Shown here: in pieces, positions 16,724 through 23,577 of the stretch
Position numbering within the stretch: the stretch's first letter is position 1
Layout of the letters: each line of letters starts with the position of its first letter
Source of the DNA: Helicobacteraceae bacterium
GTDB taxonomy: Bacteria; Campylobacterota; Campylobacteria; Campylobacterales; Sulfurimonadaceae
Direction of reading: 5' to 3'
Length of the DNA stretch: 32,899 nt
NCBI GenBank assembly: GCA_947498025.1
Contig: CANMJR010000032.1
Span: 1 to 32,899, forward strand
The notes under the pieces: generated by a model
Database searches by the model: none
Seen by the model: the letters and a program-made list of their open reading frames with translations, nothing else
What the model was told of the DNA's origin: nothing
Program-made: the position numbers and the translations under genes

Positions 16724-16990
16724 AACTTGTAAATGTTCTGACTCTTCTTTTAATCTTTCAGCAATCCAAACTTTAATTATAGACTGTCTTGTTACACCAA
16801 TTTTTTTTGCTTCTTTATCAAGAGATTCAACTACTCACTCAGGAAAATCAACATTAACTTTTTTAGTTTCTGTTTTTAGTTTTTTCATATCTTTGAGTCT
16901 TATTGCTGTTGATAAATCTAAATATTCGCTAATGTCTTCACCATCATTAAATTTTTTATCAAATTCTTCAGCTGTTATTCTTTTCGCCAC
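16718..16990 (-). pseudogene. BrnA-like antitoxin broken by an in-frame TGA (cassette 7)
   Basis: Read from GTG 16990 the frame gives VAKRITAEEFDKKFNDGED..., then VNVDFPE, a TGA at 16835-16837, then VVESLDKEAKKIGVTRQSII and a TAA at 16718. This is the CopG-type BrnA antitoxin layout, and the TGA sits where family members have Trp (DFPEW), so TGG to TGA is the simplest explanation. 51 codons precede the stop and 38 follow. The ribbon-helix-helix DNA-binding end lies after the stop, so the truncated product would not bind DNA. Fused upstream to a broken brnT. Confidence 0.8.
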
Positions 16991-17069
16991 AAATTTTGTG
17001 CATCAACGAAATCAATTCCATGTTTTTCTTTATTGATTAGGCTTTGTTTTCATCATATTCAAATTTCAA
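16975..17069 (-). pseudogene. BrnT-like toxin remnant (cassette 7)
   Basis: From TTG 17069 the frame LKFEYDENKA matches the BrnT start, then hits TAA. After a one-base frame change NKEKHGIDFVDAQNLW follows, the BrnT K-H-G-I-x-F motif. The next ~60 codons that should hold the RNase active site are missing and the sequence runs straight into brnA. BrnT is normally about 90 residues and lies upstream of brnA. So the toxin has a frameshift and a large internal deletion. Confidence 0.75.
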
Positions 17070-17093
17070 GCAAGCTCTTTTTTATATATAAAA

Positions 17094-17123
17094 ATTATAC
17101 TTTTATTATATTTAATTTGTCAA
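17094..17123 (-). promoter_or_regulatory. Sigma-70-type promoter inside cassette 7
   Basis: TTGACA (17118-17123) and TATAAT (17094-17099) are separated by 18 bp on the minus strand, 24 bp before the brnT relic. The cassette therefore carried its own promoter, as toxin-antitoxin cassettes usually do. Confidence 0.75.
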
Positions 17124-17145
17124 GTTTGATAGTGTTTGTTTGAAG

Positions 17146-17215
17146 AGTTAACGTTTGAAATGAGCCAATAAATTTCCCGCAGGGTAATTTATTGGTCTCC
17201 TCGAACTTGTTATGA
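17146..17215 (-). other. attC site 6
   Basis: 70 bp. Boxes TCATAAC and GTTAACT on the minus strand. Stem CCAATAAATT (17165-17174) pairs perfectly with 17186-17195. Confidence 0.88.
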
Positions 17216-17234
17216 GTTTTGTAAATTAATCCAT

Positions 17235-18314
17235 TTAAATAAATTGTTTTGACAGTTCATTTTCAATATAACTAATTGCAAAATCAATTTTAGTAGTCAA
17301 ATTATTATTTGTATCTATTGTTTGATTTAGTCTGTCTTTTAATATTCTATTGCTTAAGTCATCTACCGATTTCCAGTATGAAAAATTATCTAAATATTTT
17401 TCTCTAGTTACCGCTAGTAGCTTACTTTTTGACTCTTGAAAATAAACAGAATGAATGTCAAGACTAATTCTATATAGCTTATAATCGTTTGTGCCTACCC
17501 AATTATCTAATTGTAGTGTTTTACCGTTTATATTAATACTAAGGCCTAAGTCTTCAGCAAAATTAGCACTACTTAGCCAGTGAATATCCATTGCAGCGTC
17601 AAATGCAAATTCTTGACATTTATTTAAAGTTGATTTTGACTTTGTAAAGTTCTCTTTAATATCCTTACGCCTTTTTTTAATACTTTCTGGTAACTGATTA
17701 ATTTCCTTGTTTGAAAGTTTCCAAAATGCATATTTTGCTATTTCAAGTTCAAATCCACTAATAATATTCAAAAGGTTTATTACACCATAAATATAAAATT
17801 CAAATTGTTTTTCTGGACTACAGTTGTTATATTTTAATTTTATTTTTTGTATAAGTAAAATGGAAATATAGGGAGCACCATATACCGTTCTTGAGCCATC
17901 ATCTAAATCAGAAAATTTAATTTTTTGTTGAATTGAATCCTTATCGTATATTCTTTGTGTAGCTAATTGATCATCTTTATGCCCAGGCCAAAATTTTTTA
18001 CAAAATAACTCATATGCTTCTTTTGCTTTTGTAACTCTACAGTCTGGCATTTCATTAATACCGATTGCACTTAATGTAACAAGACCACTGTTCAAAAGGT
18101 TTACTAATGGTAATAAACCAACGTCATTAACTTCTTTTAGACTTGCGCTACCTGATAACATTTCCATTCTTTGAATAGAACAATTGTCTAAATTGATTTG
18201 CACAATTTTATTGTTAAATAGTGCTGATTTGATATATTCAGGAGTTAGTTGACGAGGATTTTCATTTGGATTCCTACATGGTTTGATAAATAGAATATCC
18301 CAATTTTCTTTCAT
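17235..18314 (-). CDS. Unknown 359-aa protein (cassette 6)
   Basis: No family recognised. The N-terminus MKENWDILFIKPCRNPNENPRQLTPEYIKSALF is followed by a mixed alpha/beta region, IQRMEMLSGSASLKEVN, DQLATQRIYDKDSIQQKIKF, and two hydrophobic helices around YIYGVINLLNIISGFELEIAKYAFW that look buried rather than membrane-spanning. A lysine-rich helix (SIKKRRKDIKENFTKSKSTL) and CQEFAFDAAMDIHWL follow. No signal peptide and no P-loop, HxH or nuclease motif. ATG is preceded by AAAGGA. Codon use is very AT-rich like the other cassettes and unlike guaB or gatA. Context (a mobile cassette) suggests an accessory or defence role, but nothing in the sequence proves it. Confidence 0.75.
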   Translation of the reverse strand: MKENWDILFIKPCRNPNENPRQLTPEYIKSALFNNKIVQINLDNCSIQRMEMLSGSASLKEVNDVGLLPLVNLLNSGLVTLSAIGINEMPDCRVTKAKEAYELFCKKFWPGHKDDQLATQRIYDKDSIQQKIKFSDLDDGSRTVYGAPYISILLIQKIKLKYNNCSPEKQFEFYIYGVINLLNIISGFELEIAKYAFWKLSNKEINQLPESIKKRRKDIKENFTKSKSTLNKCQEFAFDAAMDIHWLSSANFAEDLGLSININGKTLQLDNWVGTNDYKLYRISLDIHSVYFQESKSKLLAVTREKYLDNFSYWKSVDDLSNRILKDRLNQTIDTNNNLTTKIDFAISYIENELSKQFI

Positions 18315-18356
18315 GCTAGACGTCCTTTTGTTCGAATGTAGATAATTTTAGTAGTC

Positions 18357-18425
18357 TCATAACGTTTGAGTTGAGAAATAAATTAGCCACAAGATAATTT
18401 ATTTCTCTCCAATAATTTGTTATCC
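18357..18425 (-). other. attC site 5
   Basis: 69 bp. Boxes GGATAAC and GTTATGA on the minus strand. The longest perfect stem of the set: GAGAAATAAATTA (18373-18385) with 18395-18407. Confidence 0.88.
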
Positions 18426-18428
18426 ATA

Positions 18429-19253
18429 TCAGCTAATTGGTATATAAAGCTCCGTTTTTAAATCTTCCTCTTTGATTCCTGTAGGGTCAAGATCAAGATA
18501 TTTTTGAAATGATGGCTCATCTCGTAACTCTACACCACTCTCAACTATCCAATCACCTATATTTCTAAAAGTTTCACCTATAAGTTTATAAGAGCCTTTG
18601 TGCATAAAAAGAGCATATTTACCGCCTGCAATTTGTTTGATAGAAACTTCCTCTTTTGGATTTACACTCTCATTTAACTCTAAGCAAGCATCATATCTCA
18701 AATTATGCTCTTCTATCACATTTGGATTATCATGAGAAATACCATATCTTGCAACTGCTTTTTCAAAAAGCCCGTTCTCAATAATAAATGTCACCATTGT
18801 TTTCCATGCTTCATCAGCAGAGTTTATATAATTCCCGGTTTTTCTCACATATAAAACCTCAATAGGCTCTATCTCTACAATCTTTGGTTCTAACATTTCA
18901 TCTCCTTTTTTCTTTTTTGCATTTTTTGAAAACTCTTTTGGAGTTATCCCAAAATAATTTTTAAAAGCTTTTGAAAAAGAGGCGTTTGTTTCATATCCGC
19001 TTGTTTGTGCGATTTGAGTGATATTAAGATTTGTTTTAAACTTCATTGTCGTACTTGAAAGTCTTACCTTTCTTATGTAGTCACTCAAATTCTCACCGAC
19101 AATAGATTTGAAAATCCTATGAAAATGATATTTTGAAAAACCTGCAACTTTAGATAGCTCTTCAAGGGTTAAATAATCATTATAATTTTGTTCTATATAA
19201 TAGATAATTTTGTAAATACTTTGAAGATACTCATCTTTGGTTGTCTTTTTCAT
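18429..19253 (-). CDS. AraC-family regulator with GyrI-like effector domain (cassette 5)
   Basis: 274 residues. The first ~115 hold two helix-turn-helix units: LTLEELSKVAGFSKYHFHRIFK and then ITQIAQTSGYETNASFSKAFKNYFGITPKEF, the AraC signature. Residues ~120-274 fit the GyrI-like/SOUL-type effector domain (EPKIVEIEPIEVLYVRKTG, AGGKYALFMHKGSY, ELRDEPSFQKYLDLDP, TELYIPI). This is the Rob/SoxS-like arrangement used by drug-responsive regulators such as the BmrR/GyrI group. Normal length, no defect seen. TATAAT at 19283-19288 gives it its own promoter inside the cassette. Confidence 0.92.
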   Translation of the reverse strand: MKKTTKDEYLQSIYKIIYYIEQNYNDYLTLEELSKVAGFSKYHFHRIFKSIVGENLSDYIRKVRLSSTTMKFKTNLNITQIAQTSGYETNASFSKAFKNYFGITPKEFSKNAKKKKGDEMLEPKIVEIEPIEVLYVRKTGNYINSADEAWKTMVTFIIENGLFEKAVARYGISHDNPNVIEEHNLRYDACLELNESVNPKEEVSIKQIAGGKYALFMHKGSYKLIGETFRNIGDWIVESGVELRDEPSFQKYLDLDPTGIKEEDLKTELYIPIS

Positions 19254-19282
19254 ACTGCCTCTTTTAAAAACTTTGTAGAGAA

Positions 19283-19288
19283 ATTATA
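19283..19288 (-). promoter_or_regulatory. -10 element (TATAAT) inside cassette 5
   Basis: TATAAT in the context ACTCTATAATTTC, 29 bases before the AraC-GyrI ATG and inside the cassette limits. Confidence 0.55.
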
Positions 19289-19336
19289 GAGTATCTAAAA
19301 ATTAAAAACTACTCTGAGATTGCTATTTTATTTTTT

Positions 19337-19391
19337 ATATAACGTTTGACTTCACCGACAGCTTGCTGTTCGGTGCTAGGTTTTGTTGTGT
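19337..19391 (-). other. attC site 4 (short type)
   Basis: 55 bp. Boxes ACACAAC and GTTATAT on the minus strand. Stem CACCGA (19353-19358) pairs with 19370-19375, extended by CAGC/GCTG across a bulge. Same outer sequence (AAAACCTAGCA, GAAGTCAA) as attC 1. Confidence 0.87.
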
Positions 19392-19394
19392 GTA

Positions 19395-20045
19395 TCACTC
19401 TTGAATGTCTATTTCACCTAGTAATCTATCAAAATCACTTTTATATGATTTATCTTGAATTACCTTGTATTTTTCAAATTCACTTATAGCAAACTCTTTT
19501 GCAATTTGTGCTGTAACTTTTCCAGCATTTTGTAAAATATCTCGTTCATTTATTTGTTGATAAAAGTTTCTTTCACTCTCTCTTATATCTCTGATTTCTA
19601 ATATTAAATCTTTGAAGTACTGAGGATTTAAATAACTACCATTTTTTAATCTTTCATTATCCAGTACATATCCACGAGTAGCATATTGTTTTAAAACTTG
19701 TGTCGCCCATCTTCTAAACTCTGTGGCTTTGTTTGAGTTGATTCTATATCCTAGTGAGATAATCACTTCTAAATTATAGTGGTTTGTATTGTAGTTTTTG
19801 CCATCATTTGCAGTTATTAGGAATTTCCTAATAACTGAATTTTCCTCTAATTCATGGGTTTTAAATATATTTTTTAGGTGTTCATTTATAGTTGCCACAT
19901 GTACATCAAAAAGTTTAGCTATTAGTTTTTGAGTTAGCCATACAGTTTCATTCTCAACTTTTACTTCTATTGTATCTTGTCCGTTAGCAGTTGTGAAAAT
20001 TAAAAATTCTGCTGTTGAGTTTCTTATGGTTAGGTTTTTATTCAT
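19395..20045 (-). CDS. RhuM-family protein with an internal deletion (cassette 4)
   Basis: 216 residues. The N-terminal domain is typical: ENETVWLTQKLIAKLFDVHVATINEHLKNI (a DNA-binding fold), NYNTNHYNLEVIISLGYRINS, FRRWATQVLKQYATRGYVLD, and RESERNFYQQI. The C-terminal tail NERDILQNAGKVTAQIAKEFAISEFEKYKVIQD also matches the family. Full-length RhuM proteins are about 330-350 residues; here about 120 residues between FYQ and NE are missing in frame (junction near residue 165). The reading frame is kept, so a shortened protein may be made. RhuM proteins are often found near restriction systems and mobile DNA; their biochemical role is unclear. Start overlaps a 24-codon ORF (ATGA). Confidence 0.85.
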   Translation of the reverse strand: MNKNLTIRNSTAEFLIFTTANGQDTIEVKVENETVWLTQKLIAKLFDVHVATINEHLKNIFKTHELEENSVIRKFLITANDGKNYNTNHYNLEVIISLGYRINSNKATEFRRWATQVLKQYATRGYVLDNERLKNGSYLNPQYFKDLILEIRDIRESERNFYQQINERDILQNAGKVTAQIAKEFAISEFEKYKVIQDKSYKSDFDRLLGEIDIQE

Positions 20046-20116
20046 TCTTCGCTCACTATAGTTAGGTTGTCATTTATAGTTTCAAAATTCCAATTTGAGT
20101 CATCTTTAAAACTCAT
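20042..20116 (-). CDS. 24-codon ORF coupled to the rhuM-like gene
   Basis: MSFKDDSNWNFETINDNLTI plus four residues, then TGA. AGGA lies seven bases upstream and the stop overlaps the rhuM-like ATG (ATGA). The cassette's R' box is only 23 bases upstream, so this is the first ORF of the cassette. The short acidic product has no known family; it may be a leader that loads ribosomes onto the next gene. Confidence 0.45.
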   Translation of the reverse strand: MSFKDDSNWNFETINDNLTIVSEE

Positions 20117-20133
20117 TTTCAATCCTCATGTAA

Positions 20134-20201
20134 GTATAACGACTGAATATAGCCAATAAGTCGCCGTGAGGCTACTTATTGGCTACTATGTTTTGTTATA
20201 G
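20134..20201 (-). other. attC site 3
   Basis: 68 bp. Boxes CTATAAC and GTTATAC on the minus strand. Stem TAGCCAATAAG (20150-20160) pairs perfectly with 20175-20185. The DUF4062 stop TAA lies within the R'' box. Confidence 0.9.
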
Positions 20202-21539
20202 TTTTTCATCCATATTTAGTTCAATAGTCTGTTTAAATTCTGTTTCAAATTCTTCACAAATAATACTTACAGTTACTAAATGTTTACCAAAAGTTAATGG
20301 TACTATTTTATATTCATCATCAAATTCGATACATCTAGTATGTAATAAATTATTAATTTTTATTGTTAATTTATTACTATCTAGTTTTGTCCATCTATTC
20401 TCATTAAATGGTTTTATATGATGCATGTTTAAATTAGGTCTAATAAATTCCACTAGGTTATTATTAATATTACCAAATAAAGGCTTCCTAATAATATTAG
20501 TTTGTTCATTTTTGATTAATGACTTTTGATATTTATTTTCCGCACTTTTTAATGGTGAATAAGGTAATGGATTTTCTGGTAATTCAAATTCCTCATCATT
20601 TTTTAAAATTAGAATTTCATTTGGAAATTTTATATCTATATATATATTATTAGCTTTAATTGTTCCTGCATTGCAAATTCTTAACAATAAATCTAGTGAA
20701 CAATTTTTTATTTTATAATATTTTTCAAATGTTTCGTTGAAGCTATCAACTATAGCTTGGCTTGGAATTTCTTTGTTATATTTTTCAATTTCTTCATTCG
20801 TAATAAATTTTTGTAGATGTTCCTCAATTTGATGAGACTGAATTTTAGTTGGTACAACTATTTGTTTGTAATCATTGAATTTTTCTTTATTAGTTATAAT
20901 AAAATTATTTTCATTAATAGTTAACTCAATCTTTGGGATCTTTTTAATTATTTTTGATTCTAAATTTTTAATAATATCTCGTAATTCTCTATTTTCTTTG
21001 CTTAAATTTGTTAATTCTTTTGACAACTCTTCAGAGATTACTTTATCTCCTCTAACCCAACCAATACTTGGTTTTTGCATAATTTGTTTCATAAGTGATA
21101 TAGATACATTTTTGGTTAATTCATCTGTATTTTGCCAGAACTGAGCCATTTTAGAATTTTTTAATACTAAGTCTCTAAAACTATTGATTTCATTTAAATT
21201 ATCATCTCTCTTGTCTTTTGATAAAGAGGCACTATCATCTAATATAAATGCCAGTATGGGTATCTTTTTTTCAAGAGCATATTCATATTCTTTTTGTGTA
21301 AAACTAATATTATCACTTGTTTTTGAACCATATCTTAATCCTAAAATTAAAATATAATAATCACTAATTTCAATAGTTCTTCTTATGATTTCCCATTGGT
21401 CTTCATCTTCTGCACTAAACATTTCCATTCCAATAGGAATATGATACATTTCTAAAATAGATTTAATTATACTTTCTCTTTCATTCTTTAAATCTTTATA
21501 TGTTGAGCTTATAAAAACCTGATATTTTTTCTCTGTCAA
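20196..21539 (-). CDS. DUF4062 protein (cassette 3)
   Basis: 447 residues. The first ~100 are DUF4062: YQVFISSTYKDLKNERESII (6-25), GMEMFSAEDEDQWE, and YYILILGLRYGS with ISFTQKEYEYALEKKIPILAF. The domain has a TIR/SEFIR-like alpha/beta fold and often heads NLR-like or other immune proteins in bacteria. A coiled coil follows (about 165-200, ELSKELTNLSKENRELRDIIKNLE), then a long beta-rich C-terminal region of unknown type with no NTPase motif. Start is TTG at 21539 with AAGGAG five bases upstream, ten bases after the start of the cassette region. Possibly a sensor-effector protein; function inferred only. Confidence 0.85.
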   Translation of the reverse strand: MTEKKYQVFISSTYKDLKNERESIIKSILEMYHIPIGMEMFSAEDEDQWEIIRRTIEISDYYILILGLRYGSKTSDNISFTQKEYEYALEKKIPILAFILDDSASLSKDKRDDNLNEINSFRDLVLKNSKMAQFWQNTDELTKNVSISLMKQIMQKPSIGWVRGDKVISEELSKELTNLSKENRELRDIIKNLESKIIKKIPKIELTINENNFIITNKEKFNDYKQIVVPTKIQSHQIEEHLQKFITNEEIEKYNKEIPSQAIVDSFNETFEKYYKIKNCSLDLLLRICNAGTIKANNIYIDIKFPNEILILKNDEEFELPENPLPYSPLKSAENKYQKSLIKNEQTNIIRKPLFGNINNNLVEFIRPNLNMHHIKPFNENRWTKLDSNKLTIKINNLLHTRCIEFDDEYKIVPLTFGKHLVTVSIICEEFETEFKQTIELNMDEKL

Positions 21540-21563
21540 AACTACTCCTTACTTGTAATGTAA

Positions 21564-21631
21564 CTATAACGGTTGAATAGAGCGAATAAGTAACCGCTAG
21601 GTAACTTATTCGCTCCTATGATTTGTTGTAC
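21564..21631 (-). other. attC site 2
   Basis: 68 bp. Boxes GTACAAC and GTTATAG on the minus strand. Stem GAGCGAATAAG (21580-21590) pairs perfectly with 21605-21615. Very similar to attC 7. Confidence 0.9.
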
Positions 21632-21645
21632 TTGTAATTTCTTGA

Positions 21646-23457
21646 TTATTTATTTCCTCTCAAAATATCTAAAAATAATTGATTTCTGCCTAAAGCATCT
21701 TCTACCATAGTCTCTAATGTTAAGATATGAATAACAGAATTTAATTCCTCATGATATAAATAAAACATTTCACCTTTTGTTGTATATGTTTTTTTAATTC
21801 CTGGAGTTAATCTAATCTCTTTTTTTGTTTCTGGATTGAATGTTGTAATCAAATATGACCATATACGAACTTCTTCTCCATCTTTTTCAAAATGTTCTTT
21901 TATCTTATCTGTATATTTATAAAGCTCATTTAATCCACCTGCATTTTTTTCACCAGTAGCATCACTTCCTTTAAGCTCAATAATAATAATTTCTTTTATA
22001 TCATTTTTACTTTTAGTAAATATACATATATCAGGTCTTGTATCTTTATCTTTATCGTTTAATCCTAAAATATTATTAATAGTATCATCACTATGCGCAT
22101 AACTATAAATCATAAATCTTTCATCAAAAAGCCAAAGGTTATTATCTTTGTAAGATTGGTCATCATCATTACTTGTTCTCTGTGGCATTATTTTTTTATG
22201 GATAATAGTTTCATTAGATTTCTTATTTGGATTCTCTATATCTGCTTTTATATCATTTATGATTTTTTCTCTATCAAATATATACTCAGCTAGTTCTGCT
22301 TGATTACTTGTATATAACCTTTTTTCATAATCATTTTTCTTGATATTTCTAATATCTCGAATATACTCTTTATCAGAATTAAATCTCTCTTTAGCTTCTT
22401 TTATAATCTCTGCACTAGTAGATTTATTTTTACTCTCTTTTATATATGTAGCTAAATAAGGAGCGGACTTTAAGCTTTCTTTTTGATTTGATTTTGTTTT
22501 TTCTTCTATATCGATACCGATGTTTTTACATATATTATCAATGCTTACAAATAGTTTACGATTAATAGTATCCCAATCTAGAGCGTCATCAAAAAAAGCA
22601 TTATTTTTATCTTTTATACTAAAGCTATTCCGTGAATCATCTACATTATTATCAAAAAACTTTGAACTTACAAAAAACAACAATCCTTTGTCTCTTGTAG
22701 TTCTAAATTTTAAACCTAATGTATCTTGTTTTACACTTCTTCCATTAGCACAATAATGCCCTTTGATTGTTGAACCTTTTTGTTTATATGAAACTATAAA
22801 TTTTTCTTCTTTTTGTCCAACTTTGATTGTAAAGTCATTATCTTCAAAACCTGCACCATGTTCTTTTGCTTCAATAGTAGATGTTAATTCACCATCAATA
22901 TAAAAATGCATAAATAGATTTTTTTCTGCATCTACCATAAATTTAAATATAGATAAAAAATGTCCTATTATTTCTTTCTCTTCATCTTGAAAATCTACAT
23001 TTATATCCCTATTGTGTACATTTACAAAGTCTATTTTTGTCTTTTTAACTAATGGCTCATTTTTAAGTCTTGTTAGTTTTATCTCTTCCATATTTAAATC
23101 AAAACTAAATTTCACATTTGAATCATTATTGTAGCTTGTAAATTCAACATTATCACAAAGAGTTAGGTATGTAAATCTACCTACACCTTTACATCCAAGA
23201 TCTTCTTTATAGTCAGATAAGTAGTGATTAAAAGAGTCTATATTATCATCCGTAAATCCATCTCCATTGTCAACAATAGTAAAATTTTTAACTCTTCTTT
23301 TTTCTTCTGTAATATCTATAGGTAAAGTTTCAAAATAAATATTTATTTCAGTTGCATTCGCTTGAATACTATTAGTTATAGCTTCCTCTAAAACACTTGT
23401 CAATTTAAAATTATCAGGAAGTTTTTTTAAGATTTGTTTTGTCGTAACTATTGGCAT
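21646..23457 (-). CDS. GHKL ATPase with C-terminal PD-(D/E)XK-like domain (cassette 2)
   Basis: 603 residues. N-terminal HSP90/MutL/MORC-type ATPase: LEEAITNSIQANA with the catalytic Glu near 24-25 and Asn 29, DNGDGF (63-68, nucleotide-binding), and GCKGVGRFT (88-96, ATP-lid glycines). A transducer-like region follows (KGHYCANGRSVKQ, DDSRNSFSI), then a helical linker to about 430. The C-terminal part has NLWLFDERFMIYSY, RPDICIF (Asp 476), IIIIELKG (Glu 494, Lys 496) and LNELYKY, which together look like a PD-(D/E)XK nuclease core. Candidate DNA-degrading effector gated by ATP. TGCTAAAAT at 23484-23492 is a promoter in the cassette. Confidence 0.85.
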   Translation of the reverse strand: MPIVTTKQILKKLPDNFKLTSVLEEAITNSIQANATEINIYFETLPIDITEEKRRVKNFTIVDNGDGFTDDNIDSFNHYLSDYKEDLGCKGVGRFTYLTLCDNVEFTSYNNDSNVKFSFDLNMEEIKLTRLKNEPLVKKTKIDFVNVHNRDINVDFQDEEKEIIGHFLSIFKFMVDAEKNLFMHFYIDGELTSTIEAKEHGAGFEDNDFTIKVGQKEEKFIVSYKQKGSTIKGHYCANGRSVKQDTLGLKFRTTRDKGLLFFVSSKFFDNNVDDSRNSFSIKDKNNAFFDDALDWDTINRKLFVSIDNICKNIGIDIEEKTKSNQKESLKSAPYLATYIKESKNKSTSAEIIKEAKERFNSDKEYIRDIRNIKKNDYEKRLYTSNQAELAEYIFDREKIINDIKADIENPNKKSNETIIHKKIMPQRTSNDDDQSYKDNNLWLFDERFMIYSYAHSDDTINNILGLNDKDKDTRPDICIFTKSKNDIKEIIIIELKGSDATGEKNAGGLNELYKYTDKIKEHFEKDGEEVRIWSYLITTFNPETKKEIRLTPGIKKTYTTKGEMFYLYHEELNSVIHILTLETMVEDALGRNQLFLDILRGNK

Positions 23458-23483
23458 TTTTACTCTTTAAAATAATATGTAGT

Positions 23484-23492
23484 ATTTTAGCA
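23484..23492 (-). promoter_or_regulatory. Extended -10 (TGCTAAAAT) inside cassette 2
   Basis: TGCTAAAAT on the minus strand 26 bases before the GHKL-nuclease ATG, within the 72-bp leader of the cassette. Confidence 0.5.
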
Positions 23493-23523
23493 TATTTCAG
23501 TTTTGTATAATTTACTATGTTAA

Positions 23524-23577
23524 GTACAACGGTTGACTTCAGTGATGCAAAGCGTTCACTGCTAGGTTTTGTTAGCG
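23524..23577 (-). other. attC site 1 (short type)
   Basis: 54 bp. Boxes CGCTAAC and GTTGTAC on the minus strand. Stem CAGTGA (23540-23545) pairs with 23556-23561. The upstream gene's stop TAA (23572-23574) lies inside the R'' box. Confidence 0.87.

Noticed and set aside
16835-16837. In-frame TGA in the BrnA-like gene as selenocysteine or recoded Trp
   Set aside because: The rest of the window uses TGA as an ordinary stop and the neighbouring toxin is also broken; a nonsense mutation is simpler.
16718-23577. Series of similar palindromes could be read as a CRISPR array or REP elements
   Set aside because: Units are separated by 400-2000 bp gene-containing spacers, not ~30-bp spacers, and carry asymmetric attC core boxes on the gene's 3' side.
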